Origin: Theobroma cacao
Taxonomy: Eukaryota > Streptophyta > Magnoliopsida > Malvales > Malvaceae
Direction: 5' to 3'
Length of the DNA stretch: 64,000 nucleotides
Assembly (NCBI RefSeq): GCF_000208745.1
Contig: NC_030858.1
Coordinates: 8,265,588 to 8,329,587 of the forward strand
Every line of letters begins with the position of its first letter. The first letter of the stretch is position 1. Both the position numbers and the translations under genes were made by a program. The notes under the pieces are model-generated. The model worked only from the letters and a program-made list of their open reading frames with translations. It had not been told where the DNA came from and did not search any database. Below are positions 23,795 to 37,100 of this stretch, one piece after another.

Positions 23795-24118
23795 TACCAT
23801 TGTACCTTTATTGCACAATAAGAATGTTATGTCAAAGATATTGAATATATATGTTGCACCATTATGCTTTCGATGATAAAATAGGAATACATCATAAATC
23901 AAGTTGTTAACTTTACATATTAGTACCATTATACCTTTATTTACAATAAGAATGTCACATACCAAGCTATTACATAAACCTTAATGGTATTTACATTGGC
24001 ATCATTATGTCTTAATGTATAATAGGAATACTAGATGCCCACCTATCATATGGGCTTTGATAGTATTTACATATTAGCATCATTATACCTTAATGTATAA
24101 TTGAAATGCTACACATCT
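23795..24118. repeat. Degenerate tandem repeats between copia pol remnant and 5' LTR
   Basis: Units of roughly 70-80 bp share a core read as TAGTACCATTATACCTTTAT..ACAATAAGAATGTCAC or TAGCATCATTATACCTTAATGTATAAT. At least four diverged copies are present. They carry no coding signal. Confidence 0.6.
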
Positions 24119-24125
24119 TTTACGC

Positions 24126-24539
24126 TAACAAGTCTTTATAATTATTAGAAAAGCAGTATAAGAAAGGGAATAAGAAGGCTTGAGATACGCTGTAATACAT
24201 TGTTGCTTATTACGGGGATTTGTAGATAAAGACTCTTTAAGATACAACAAGTCTATTACAGAATGTTTTTGATAGATGAAGTCTGTGTTGGAAGTACATT
24301 CTTTTATATATACTAAAAATTTGTGTCTATTTTGATAGATACATTTATTATGTTTTAACATATGTATTCAAAGTGTTTTTACAAATGTATTTGTTTTGTT
24401 TAAAGATATTGAATAATTTTCAATAATTATGTTTGTTTAAAATTCTTGTATATATTAAAAAAGTTATTTTTTAATCTGAATAAGAACAGAATAATTATCT
24501 TCGATCATGAAATTCTTAAATACTACAAACTATCCAACA
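24126..24539 (-). repeat. 5' LTR of the degraded copia element
   Basis: 414 bp, with TAACAAGTCTTTATA at its low end and CTATCCAACA at its high end in plus orientation. It is the partner of 22328-22716. Both copies have a TATATATATT-like AT block and the TTGTTTTAACAgACGT-type segment. Confidence 0.65.
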
Positions 24540-25169
24540 TTTTGAACTATTAATTCAAATCTAAGAAACTTTAAGTGGAATTGCTATAAAACTTTTAAGT
24601 AGGTGAGTGGAATTTACCCATGTACCCATCCATGTTTTTTTATAAGTGTCGGCCGAGAAGGTCAATCTTGCCATTTCGTATATTCATCGGTTGCATACCC
24701 GTCGAGAGGCTCCACAAAATTTCCCCTTTGTTTTTTTTTTCCTATCTTGCCACGCTAAAAAAAAAAAAAAGAAAGAAGCTCGCATTGGTAACTGGAAAGC
24801 GAAGCCAGACAAGCAACCGATTCCCTTCTTTTTCTGTCTTTGTTTCCAAAAAGAGAAAAAAGATTCAAACTAACAATTAGGAACAACGAAGCGGCAGGCA
24901 TTCTTAAGCTCTCACGCCATTCCTTCTCCCAGGTTTCCTTCTTTTTCGATATCTAAAAAACTAAAATTTTTTGTTTTTTTAATCAACTATTTAGTTCAAG
25001 AGCGAAATTTTTGATTTGTTGAATTTTTAAATTTTAGGATTTTTTGGGAATGTTTGCGAAGTTTGAGATAGTTTAAGTTGTAAGGGGACTAAGAGCAAGA
25101 AGGTTCTTGGTCCCCAACAAGATGTGTTAAGTCTATGAGGTGAAGAAGAGGAAGAAGAGGAAGAAGAGA
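24540..25169 (+). promoter_or_regulatory. TIC236 upstream region and probable 5' UTR
   Basis: This stretch separates the copia relic from the TIC236 start. It holds pyrimidine tracts, a CT-rich segment near 24820-24935 (CCCTTCTTTTTCTGTC and CCATTCCTTCTCCCAG) and a GAAGAAGAGG repeat immediately before the start codon. No TATA box can be assigned with confidence, and the transcription start cannot be placed. The open frames at 24620-24880 are low-complexity and probably untranslated. Confidence 0.4.
25135..25143 (+). promoter_or_regulatory. Minimal upstream ORF (ATG AGG TGA) before TIC236
   Basis: An ATG at 25135 opens a two-codon frame ending at the TGA at 25141-25143, 26 nt before the TIC236 ATG at 25170. 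If it lies in the leader it would force leaky scanning or reinitiation. Leader extent is inferred, not shown. Confidence 0.45.
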
Positions 25170-28100
25170 ATGAGCCTAAAACTTAATTCCCCATTTCTTG
25201 AGATTCCACTTGGAAGCTCTTTAAATGGTAAAAAAGGCCATGGGCATTGCTTTGGTTTTGATAGGGGTAAGCTCGTTAGAAGAGCAATTCGCAAGCGTGT
25301 ATCTGCGGAGAAGCAGAATGATTGGATTGCTCAAGCAATCAAGTTTTCCCATTTTTGTGGGAAAAACATTGATTTGTTTAGGAAAACTATTGGGTTGAGA
25401 AATGGGTTTGTCGTGAAAAGTGTTAAGGAGCCTTTTGCTGGGAGCAAGGCTCTAGTGAGGTCTTTGTCTCCGTTGTGGAATGAGGGATTACTGTTGGTTA
25501 GGTGCTCCGTTCTCACGGCTGTCATATCTGGTGTGTGTTTATTGGTTTGGTACGGACAGAAGAAAGCTAAAGGTTTTGTGGAAGCAACGCTTTTGCCTTC
25601 GGTTTGTTCGGTGCTTAGTGAATATGTACAGCGTGAGATTGATTTTGGCAAGGTTAGGAGAGTTTCGCCATTAAGTATCACCTTGGAAGCATGCTCTATT
25701 GGGCCTTACAGTGAAGAGTTTTCTTGTGGTGAGGTTCCCACTATGAAAATTCGTGTTCGGCCTTTTGCCAGTTTGAGGCGCGGAAAGATCGTGATAGATG
25801 CAATTTTGTCTCATCCAAGTGTATTGATTGCGCAAAAGAAGGATTATACCTGGCTGGGGATACCCTTTTGTGACAATGGTCTGCAAAGGCATTTATCAAC
25901 TGAGGAAGGGATCGATTATCGTACAAAAAGGAGGAGGATTGCCAGAGAGGAAGCTGGTGCTTGCTGGGCCAGAGAGAGGGATGATGATGCTAGGAAAGCA
26001 GCAGAGATGGGTTACATTGTTTCTGAGGGAAGTTTAGATATATCTGAAGATGATACAGTTAAAGGGATAGGTCTTTCAGCTGAAATAGCAAGCTCAAAGT
26101 CATTTTCATGCATGGATGAGAAGATGCATTGGAGGGATCATCATTGCGTGGACACTGGTGTTGATTATGACACGAAGCATGCAGAATTGGAGAAATCATT
26201 TGGTGTGAAAATTCCAGGTTCAGGGCTTACATTGTTGCCTAAAGGTCCTAAAGGGAACAAATTTAAGAAAAAGTTTAACAGGAGTGATACCTCTACTGCT
26301 GGTGTTGCTGCCAAGAGACGAATCCTTGAGCGTAGTGCATCGGTAGCACTTGCATATTTTCAGGGTCTATCCCAAGAGGACTCTGGTGATTATTCAGAGG
26401 CATCTGGAAGTTATGATATATCGGACCTTAATACCCTATTGGTGAAAAGTGAAGTTGATTCTAATGCTGAAGCTTCTATTGGCATTAATACTGGTGGAGG
26501 AAGTTTGCTCAGTTATAACCATTATGGAGAGCAATGTGAAGAGACAGAAAACCGGCATATTATCACGCACTGTAATGATAATGGCACTTTAGGTAATTTC
26601 AATTTCATACGTGATCCGTTTCTTATGACTGTTGAAAGACTTAGTGGAGTCAGAAAAATTGGCAAAAGTTTTCCATATGATGTAAATGCTGCAGGAGCTG
26701 CTAAAACTATGAGCTCTAATGTAAATGGTGAGGATTTGGTTGTTGATGTTGTTGTAACTGGAAATATGAATGAGAATGTATCCGAGGGTGAAAGGAGTCA
26801 TGCATCTCAAAGTTTTACTTCCATAAAGTCTGACCTCACTCCTTCAGCATCCCATTCGGTTACATTTTGGCCATTAGGCTTGAAATTTACCTTGCCTTCT
26901 TTTCCTGACAACATGGGGGAACGTGTTTCCAATTTTTTAGCTGGATCCCTTCAAAAGCTAAAAAATGGTGTGGCTCTAAAGGTTGAAGATATTGTTGCAG
27001 AACTTGTTGATGGGGTAGATGTGGCGCAAACTGAAGGAATTGAGAAGATGCTTCCAGTTATTGTGGATTCTGTCCATTTCAAGGGTGGAACACTGATGCT
27101 GCTAGCATTTGGTGACAGAGAGCCCAGGTTCAAACTCCATTCCCCTAGTTTCCCTCTTTCACTTTATGCATATATACATGTGTGTACGTTAGTATATTCA
27201 TATATTTCAATGATTTCTTACTATGTACCACGGATAAAATAAGAAAAGCAAGATTCAATTTCATTTCTCTTCATAGCCCTACCTTAAAGTGTCTTTAAGA
27301 ATCTGTCGTAGTGAATTAAATGCACTTTTTCAGATCGCTTTGAAATGTAGTCTATAATATCAGTTTCAGAATTTCCTTTCTTATGCATTCATACCAAATG
27401 ACTTTTCGTATACGATAACATATGGGAATTAATATGTACATTTTACCTTCTCTCTGAGTTTCCTCATACCCTGCAAATTTATGCTATTGAAGGGATCATT
27501 TTTTATTGTTTTGTTTGTATAGGTTTTAGGTTTTGGCTTATGCTTCTTAGAGTTATGGGTTTGTAATATGTAGTTGTTTTGGATGACATGGTTTCTGTTG
27601 GAAATCTGACGTTGGTGTTTGAATGAAGTATTTGAAATTGAAATGCCTATATAAAATACCGTATCTCAAAATTGATGAATTTGAAAAAAAATCTGTTTGG
27701 GAAGCAGTGGACAACATTCCAATGTAATTTTTTTAAGGAAAAAGGGACTCTACAAAGGTAAAAAAAGAAAACTTGAAGCTAATTTGCCCTCATCCTCTCT
27801 GTTGCATCTGCCTTCTATCACTGTGCCACAACTGTGACATACCTTTCAAACATGCTATAATTCACAACTGTCAAAATTGACACTTGAACCATGAAAATCA
27901 CCATTAAATTAACTCTAAACATCTTTAAAATAGATGAATTCCCACTATTTGACCACTCCAAATTTCTTAAATTTGGCACGAAATCAGTAACTCAAATTCT
28001 CAACCTTCAATAACCAAAATTTTCAACCAAACATGCTCTAGGGATGAAGGCAGGTATGAAGACAAAGAAGAATGGTGATGACAATCGAAATTGTAGGAGG

Positions 28101-31100
28101 AGAGGAAACAGAGACAGAGAGAGAGAGAAAAACACTGAAATTGATTTTGAAGATGTTGCCTAAAAATGAAGGTTTCTGTGGTTGGGGAAAGACAAGATTA
28201 GTCTATAGGTGAAAGAGCTTCGCTCTCTTCTTATGTTTTGTCTCTTTCACAAGACTAGGCTGCATTTTCATTTGGCCTCTTGAGGCTTAATTTAAAGCAT
28301 ATAATTGTGACCCTCAGAGTACAGGTGCTGAAGGCAGATGCATTTACCAAATTCATTGTCTTGATTTGCAAAACAGAGTATTTGACACATTTTGAAAATT
28401 GAAATTCACTCTTGATGTACAACCCTCCTTGAAATACTCCATACATACTTCCTTAGTGAATCTGATTTTTCTCTATTGATCATTTACCGTGCTTGGAGAA
28501 AGTTTACAAACAAGAGATGCTCCATGTTAGTTCTATCTTTTAAAACTTTCAATATTGTTTGCAGAGAGATGGAGAATGCCAATGGATATGTGAAGTTCCA
28601 AAATCATTATGGCCGTGTGCACATACAACTCAGTGGTAACTGTAAAACTTGGAGATCAGATTTGGCCTCTGAAGATGGTGGCTGGTTGTCTACAGATGTT
28701 TTTGTGGATACTTTAGATCAGAAATGGCATGCGAATCTAAATATTTCCAACCTCTTTGTTCCGGTAAGGTGTAAAATGGATGTGATGCTTAACTTTTTTG
28801 ACTGCATTTGATCCAGCATGAATTTGATATCTATGTTTTTCGTTTGCCTTTTCCTACAGCTTTTTGAAAGAATTTTAGAGATTCCAATCACATGGCTTAA
28901 AGGAAGAGCCACTGGTGAGGTGCTTTTCTAACTTCACTTTTTAGTTTTTCTTTTTTTGTTTTGATTTCTGGCATTATATAAAAATACATTTCAATGCTAT
29001 AGGTTGACCAAGTCATTTTATATGCATTGCAGTACCATGTTGAAAGTTGCTTCTGGGATTAGTATTATAATCTGATGTTTATGATCTCTTTTACTCCCTT
29101 TGCTATCGACTTCTGTTTACTTCTAAAATTTTGTTGTTTGATATTTCATGGGAAGTTGCTGACCTGCTCCCCTGTTGTACTTTGCATTCACCCAGCATAG
29201 ATGGGAGAGATGTAAGAGCATCATAACACTGACATTAGTTCGTAGGAATGGTTGATATTTACAAGAGTTGAGCAGTATGATCCAAGCCCGTCTCCCTGTC
29301 CCCTAACACTTTAAAATGACTTAAGAGGGACTATTTTTTTGCTTCATAAGCAATAGACCCGGGTTTGGCTCCTGGCAAACACAGTTGTTAAATTTCTGCT
29401 TTTCCAAAAGAACAAAAAAACACTGATTTAGGCTCTAGAGCATTTATTTCCTGCCTTAATAAGTGGTAAAGTTTCTGCCAAGTTTTGTGACTGTGTTGTG
29501 TTATAGAAGGAAAAAGAATCTAATACTGTACTTACATTCAATACTCTACTTATATAAATATATATATATATATATGCTGGTCAACTTTGGTTATTGGCAG
29601 GACTGTATTCTGCTATAGAAGGACGAAGAATCTAATATTCTACTTACTTTGTAGAAGGATTGATTGGTTGATATCTGTATCCTGGCCAACTTTGTTTATT
29701 TGCAGGTCCACCTGTGCATGTCAACAGGGGAGACATTTCCTAATCTTCATGGACAGCTTGATGTCACAGGGTTGGCCTTTCAAATATATGATGCTCCATC
29801 ATGGTTTTCAGTATGTCCTTGTTTCATCTTCTCTATAACGTTTGCCTGCTTCCATTTCCATTTAGATATTTCTTGTAGCATGTCATACAATTTTGCTGAA
29901 TCTTGTTGTAGCCTAGTACTGGGAGAAAAAGTTACTATTTATTTATTTTCCTGGGTAGCAGGACGAAGATATGAAACTCATTTGCCATATCTGGTTGTGT
30001 GGTTGCTAATTTACCATGTTTTATATAGTTTATACGCCCATTTTATTTATAACTGAGTTTTTGATGATGTGTTGCTAGCACTGGAAAAACATTATTTTTC
30101 TGGTAGCAGGTCCAAGATCTGAAAGTCAATTTATGTTTTTTGTTACATGGTTGCTAGTTTTCTGTGTTGTATACAGTTTATGCCCATATGATAAGTGAGT
30201 TTTTGTTTCTGGTGTTGTTATGCTCAGGGACTCTTGAATGCTTTAGGTGGTTTTTAGGTGCTTACAGGCACATTCCAGTCTATTAACATTATGCAATGAA
30301 ATAATATATATCTTCATGAAGGAATTATAATTCAGTCAACCTCATATATCTGGCATTGGTAAGTATTACATGTTTGCCATTTGTATGGACTGAAAAGCTG
30401 GATTAGAGAAGAGAAGTTGGTTCACATATTCCACTTGCTAGGATGTTCAAATGCAAATGTGGGTGCATGTGTTGAGAAATAATTTCCTTGAGAATCAGTT
30501 TTTATATCTCTGATTCTCTTTTATTTTATCCGTGTTTTCATCGTTATTTCTCTTTTCTTTTGTTTGTCAATTGTAAACAAATTGATTAACTTTGTTGCTT
30601 AGAGTGTCCAATTCTTGTTTTCAGCTGCACTACTATTTTCAAAAACTTCAGCAATCCAATCCTAGTGCAGGAATAAATGCTATTTAGCTTGAGTATTGAC
30701 ATTGTGTAATGTGGGAGTTGGAAGAGTTTTCTTACAGATGTCTACATCCTTGTTATTGGGGCAATGTGAGATTGCTTTTCTAGTTTGAATGATGTCATGC
30801 GGATATGTTTCTTTAAAATTTTTCTGTTTCTCTTTTCCCGTTGGGTTAGAACAGGAAATGGGTGTATTTAGTTGAAGGCTTTTTCTTTCTATGAGTGAGG
30901 TCTAAACATTTGACAAAGACGGTTTTGTAGTGCAAAAAAAAAAAAATCAATTTTGCATCTAAGAATTAATCTAGCTGACGGCGGCAATGGACTGGACAAA
31001 AAGTCAAGTAGACCTTTGGTTGATGTGGGTTAAGCAAAAAAACAGAAAAAGGAAGAACATGTCATTGCTGAGTAATGGACAATTATATGGCTCTGCATGA

Positions 31101-34100
31101 ACCTTAGGATATTTGTATATCTGATTTAATGAGATTAAGGTTTTGTTTCTTGATCGTATATATTCATGTTGTTTGTGTGACATCAACTCATTTCTTGTGA
31201 CCTCTTTTGTTTCTGGTTAGTATTGTTCTCATCTTTCTTGACATCTGAGGCTAGAAAAATACTCACTAAGTTTATTCCTTCTCTGCTTTCCTTTTGATTG
31301 CTTTTATGTTCATGCAGTGCTTTGGACTTACATTTATACGTTTAAAATCAGATAAAGCTGACCATTAAGTTGAGTACCAAATTCTTGTTTGTCCTTTGGG
31401 AATATATTGGTCTGTGGATTTCGTTGTCGCAGGACATTTCAGCACATTTATGTTTCCGGGGTCAGCGAATATTCCTTCATAATACAAGTGGCTGGTTTGG
31501 TAGTGTTCCTTTAGATGCTTCTGGAGATTTTGGCATCCATCCTGAGGAAGGAGAGTTCCATCTTATGTGTCAGGTGTGTTATTGCATATTTTCTGGCCAG
31601 GCTTTATTTAATGCTTTTGAGGACCTGGTTTTCTGAATTTTACTGCTTTATTAAACTGGAAGAACTTCTTGTTTTGTTCAGACTAAAAGTGATGTTGCTG
31701 TATGTGCTAAAATGTATATGGATTTGAACAGTTATTCAGTTACACTATTGAAGTTTGTAATACAATTGAAAAGGGGATAATCCTTGTTGATAGTTAGAAG
31801 GTGGGATTGAGTTATTTCTTTACGGTTTAAACAAATGATTGGTTTAGTAGTGTTATCCACATCAGTCAAGTTCGAAATTTATTCTGGCCTTTTATTTAGG
31901 TTGAGCTTCTCCCTTATCAATTTGTTTTAAGTTGGATGCTTAACTTGGTATTGGAGCGCAAATTGTTTGTTGTTTTTATTATTTGTAAATGGTTACTCCC
32001 TAGTTGTTGTCCATGTGGTAGGCTTGTTCCATTTGTTTCAGGTTTGTCGTATGTCTACATGCTAGAGGAAGTCTTGAGCGGTGTTATCTAATATCAATTA
32101 AGTTTGGGATTGTTGTTGTGGTGTTATATTCAGGTTGGTCCATTTCATCTATTGCCAATTGGTTTAAGTCTGATGTTTAACATGATCCTTTTCTGGGTTT
32201 CTTGATTGCTGTTATCACGGAGAACAAATTTCATGTCAAAGTTCCTTTCACTCCACAGGGAGATACAGTTTTGTAAAATGCTAGCCCAGATTCTTATGTT
32301 TTAAACTTTTCATTATTTTCTTCTTTTGTGGTAAGAATGTTAATGTCTCTTATAACCTGCTGCCTCAATTTGTTTTAGAGCTAGATTTTAAAATGAATGT
32401 TTGAAGTTAGATTCACTTTTGAAGATGTACTGTAACTTTGATGATCACTTCAAAGATGCTGCATAAAGCAGCTTATGTCCATATATTTTGCTTTTTAGGA
32501 TGGGAGTTTGTAACTTTGTGTCTAATGATGGAACTCCTAGGCTATTGTTTTAATTTCAATGAAGTTATTTGTAACATGAATCATGACATTCGCATTTGAG
32601 GTTATTATGAAGAAAAAGAAGTCATGACTTACAATCCAATGCATTTGTTTGAGCTTAAAGTGACAGCTTTGCTATGTTCCTTTCTTTTTCTGAAAACTTG
32701 TAGTGTTTTATTCTGCCTTCATTGTCTAATTGTGTAACCAGGACTTTATTTTCAGGTTCCATGTGTGGAAGTAAATGCCCTGATGAAAACTTTCAAGATG
32801 AAGCCTTTGTTGTTTCCGGTATGCATGGCATTTATCTTCTCATCATCATTATTACTGTTTGTACAACTACTACCCATACCCAATAGGATGACATATTCTG
32901 CAGGACTTTTCTGTTCTTATGAAGTTCATCATCGTTATTACTGTTACTACCAATGCTATCCATAGTTAATAGGATGACATATTCTGCAGGACTTTTCTGT
33001 TCTTCTGAAGTGATGCCTCTACTACTATTATTATGATATGACTATCGTCATCAACATCTTCCCTTTAATTAGATGTAATTAGTCCTTGATAGTTTAATTC
33101 CTCATACACTGTTGGTCCTATCTCTATACCTTTTCACTTCTTTAGGAATTTACTCGTATGGTTTTATCTTTGATCTATCAATGTTAATCTCTTTCAGCTT
33201 TCTATCTTGACTGCAGTTGGCTGGTTCTGTGACGGCTGTTTTCAACTGTCAAGGCCCACTGGATGCCCCTACTTTTGTGGGGAGTGGAATGGTGTCTAGA
33301 AAGATATCTTACTCTGTTGATGTCCCTGCGTCCTCTGCATCTGAAGCAATGTTGAAAAACAAAGAGTCTGGTGCAGTGGCAGCATTTGATCGTGTTCCAT
33401 TTTCATATCTGTCAGCTAATTTTACCTTTAACACTGATAACTGCGTATGTTTTTTTTCAATAGAAAGTCTTGTTATTAAGATGGACATTTCTTTGACATC
33501 AGTGCAGTGGTCAGCTTTTGTAAAATTTTTGTCAAATGTGATAGGTTGCTGACTTGTATGGAATTAGGGCTAGTCTTGTGGATGGTGGGGAGATTCGAGG
33601 GGCAGGAAATGCATGGATTTGTCCAGAGGTATGTCAGTATTTCCCCTTTTTTGCCCAATTAGCTTGGCTGAGAGAACACTTGATTGTCATTGGATTATCA
33701 TCTTATTCAGTGACTTTCTTCAAGTACCTTGTTGACAGCATGGAACGTCGTCCTCCATTATGCTTCATCCTTTTCTCTTGATCTGTTTGTTGGCTATGAT
33801 ATCTGAACTGCAGCACTTGGTTGGCAATTTTTGTACATTGAAGTTGTTATTTTCTGGCCTTTCATTGTTGCTTCTCCTATAATCTTTTTCATTGTTGGTC
33901 ATACAATAATGAGTGTTATGCACTTATGCCTCTTCCAAATTGCAATTTCTTCATGATTTGTCTCATACTACTTAGGTTGGCATGTTTTGATTTCTTAACT
34001 TTAGCCCTCCCAATAACTAGTTGGCAAAGTGGAAATACAATAATAGAAGTATGTTTCCTTGTCCTATGATGCATTATGTATTCAAACGTTATTTCTTCTG

Positions 34101-37100
34101 CAATTCTGACGTACAAGACCTATATCCCACAGGGTGAGGAAGATGATACAGCAATGGATGTAAATTTCTCTGGAAATTTGTCCTTTGACAAGATTATGCA
34201 ACGATATATACCGAGGTATCTTCATCTTATGCCACTCAAGTTAGGGGATTTAAGTGGAGAGACAAAACTTTCTGGATCACTTTTGAAACCGTAAGCTGAT
34301 GAGCTTTCCTCCTTGATTTGGGTTCATTGATGTGGACAGTTTTATTTCTTAATTTTTTGTTTGTTTCTTCATTGATGTTGCTTATAGTTTAAGTTGGCTT
34401 ATTCACGTTCCTGTAGGAGGTTTGATATCAAGTGGACTGCACCAAAAGCTGAAGGGTCTTTTAGTGATGCTCGGGGAGATATAATGATTTCACATGATTG
34501 TATAACTGTCAATTCTTCATCTGTTGCTTTTGATTTGTTTACAAAAGTTCAAACTTCATATCCTGAGGAATACTGGCTAAACAGAAAAGAGTTCAATGTG
34601 AAGAGTGCTGTGCCATTTATTGTTGAAGGAGTGGAGTTGGACTTGCGTATGCGTGGTTTTGAGTTTTTCAGCCTGGTTTCTTCTTATACTTTTGATTCTC
34701 CAAGGCCTACACATTTGAAAGCAACTGGAAAAATAAAATTTCATGGAAAGGTTCTGAAGCCTTGTATTACCAGTGAGCAAGATTTTGGTCCCGAGGGGAA
34801 ACCTGAGAAAATGACAGATGAGAGAAGCAGACAGAGTCTTGTTGGTGATTTGTCAGTCTCAGGTCTCAGACTGAATCAGTTAATGCTGGCACCTCAGTTG
34901 GTTGGGCAGTTGAGCATCTCTCGCAACTCTGTCAAGGTGCTGCCTCCGCTAAGCAAGATACTTACTAGTGCTTTTATTGTGTTTGTGCTGAGGGTCATTT
35001 TATGTTGCTAAAAGCTTTCACATGCATATTGAGAGGGTCATTATATACTGCTGGATACATGGAACTTGAAACTTTATTATGCTCTATAAATATGACTGTA
35101 TGAATTCTCTAATGTGGGCATAATAATATATAGGTTTAAACAATTTTTGTTCTTTCCATAGTGTCTAGGGGAGGGGAAGGCCAAAGAGGAACATGACCAC
35201 AATGGAGTAGTATGATCCTTATAGCTGACCCAACATAGGGGGGAAAACTTAAGTTGTTTTTGTAGCTTCCAAGTGTATATTTTCAAGTAGGTTCTGACTT
35301 TCATTGAAATTTAGTGTATTTATGCGATACAAAAGCTTCTGCCTCATGTTTCTCTACCGTATTGCGACTTTTTAGGTCTATGGTTTATAGTTTATGATCT
35401 TGAATTTCTGAAAAGATTGAGAAAGCATCTAAAAATTGTGTAAAATAAATAGTAACACATGTCATATAATTTCCCATCAAGTCTGTTCTTATTGGGCTGA
35501 ATGGAATACAAGTAAATCTTTCCTCTCAAAACATCAAGTATTTCATTGTCAAATATAATATTTGTGGGAACTTATTCTTATTGTATACCCATCTATTGCC
35601 AATTCTTTTACTAACTTATTTACCATGTCATCTTTCTTCTCCCTGGTTGTGCAGTTAGATGCCTTAGGTAGGCCAGATGAAAGTCTTGCAGTTGAGGTTG
35701 TGCAGCCCCTGCAACCTGGCTCTGAGGAAAACTTGCAAAATGGAAAACTATTCTCCTTTTCTCTTCAAAAGGGGCAACTGAGAGCTAATATTTGTTTTCG
35801 CCCACTTCATTCTGCTACCTTGGAGGTATCGTAAGATCTTTCTAGTTTAGTTTATGAATTTTAGTCTTATCAAGTGTTCTTAATATGAAAGCAAAAAGGT
35901 AAAATGAAGTTGAAACTTTCCTGCCCATGTGTATGTTGCTTGCAGATACGACACTTGCCACTTGATGAATTGGAGCTTGCTTCACTGCGTGGAACAATAC
36001 AGCGAGTAAGCTTTTATATGTCCCTTCAAGACTTGAGAAGAACAAAGCTAATATCAGAGACTGCAGTTGAATTCAATTGAGATGATAGATTGAAGGATTT
36101 TTTTAGGGAGAGAGGGATTACATGCATAGCCTATTAATTTGGCAAGAAAGGATCAAAATTCTAATATATATTTTTTGAAATAAGTCAATGTAAGGGGGCG
36201 GGGGGGGGGGGGGGGTGTGGTGGTGTTTTCTGCACATTACCGCATTGTGAAAATCTTCTTCAATCTAAAAGAAGTTTCTACCATCTGCGACAGTGCTTGT
36301 GTCAATGGCCATAAGCTGTTTCTGCTCTCCATCTGAAATGTTGTGTTCCAATTCATTCTAAATGTGATCTTTTGGGAGGTTGATGATGATAAATCATTTA
36401 ATATTGTTAGTTGCTAGTGGTAAATTGGATGTAAAACTGTATGGTTAATTGTGTTTTTGTTTTTCCACTTTCAGGCAGAAATCCAGCTTAATTTCCAGAA
36501 AAGAAGGGGCCATGGTGTTCTATCTGTGCTTCACCCCAAATTCAGCGGTGTGCTTGGTGAAGCCCTAGATGTGGCTGCTAGGTGGAGCGGTGATGTTGTG
36601 AGTATTTGAAGTTTTCATATTATCAATATGTCTGTTTTTGCTGGTGAATTGATTGGGTTATCTCACATGAAGTTTCCGTTTGGTTAATATTTTGTGTTTT
36701 TGGTTAATTGGTTAGGTATTTTTTCAAACAAGTTCAGTTTTAGGTTTGATCTTTTACTTGAAGTGGTTGCTAGGGGATCTTATCTTTCTTTCCCATCTTT
36801 TTTTTTGCTTGATGTCTTTCTTTACCAATTGCATGTGCAGATTATGCATTTGATGTTGTAACTTACTGTTGATATTGGGCTTGAAGTTTCCTTCCTTTTT
36901 TTTTTTTTTGCAATTGGTTTCATTTAAAACTTCTCCTTGCAAGCACTTGTAAGTTTCCTCAGAAACTGACCTCCAGCCTTCTTCTACCATTAGTTTTGTA
37001 TTACCATTTATATTGTCTAACTAAAATTAGTTATATTGACTGGAGCAAACAATAATTTATAAACATAATGTTGGTCATTTAAAATATATTGACATTGTGA

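Larger units (their letters stand above)
22328..24539 (-). mobile_element. Short, degraded Ty1/copia element with two LTRs
   Basis: Two diverged direct repeats bound it. One spans 22328-22716. The other spans 24126-24539; on the minus strand it starts TGTTGGATAGTTTGTAG, and the lower copy starts TGTTAGATAGTTTGTAA. They share the block read in plus as AGTATAAGAAA..GG.ATAA.AAGGCTTGAG, then GATACAACAAGT.TATT. The interior is only 1.4 kb and retains just the 3' part of pol, so most of the element was deleted. LTR divergence is high by eye, indicating an old insertion. I found no convincing target duplication. Confidence 0.7.

Noticed and set aside
23795..24118. CRISPR-like repeated units
   Set aside because: The repeats are degenerate, lack regular unique spacers, and occur inside a plant retroelement.
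24620..24880. Overlapping frames before TIC236
   Set aside because: They are Lys/Phe-rich because of poly-A and poly-T runs and probably lie in the leader or promoter.
25140..25169. N-terminal extension of TIC236 (Lys/Arg repeats)
   Set aside because: It would need a GTG start. The ATG at 25170 begins the conserved family N-terminus.
27128..27242. Continuation of TIC236 exon 1 to a stop at 27240-27242
   Set aside because: Conserved sequence stops at 27127 with a GT donor and resumes at 28565 in phase, so the continuation is intronic.
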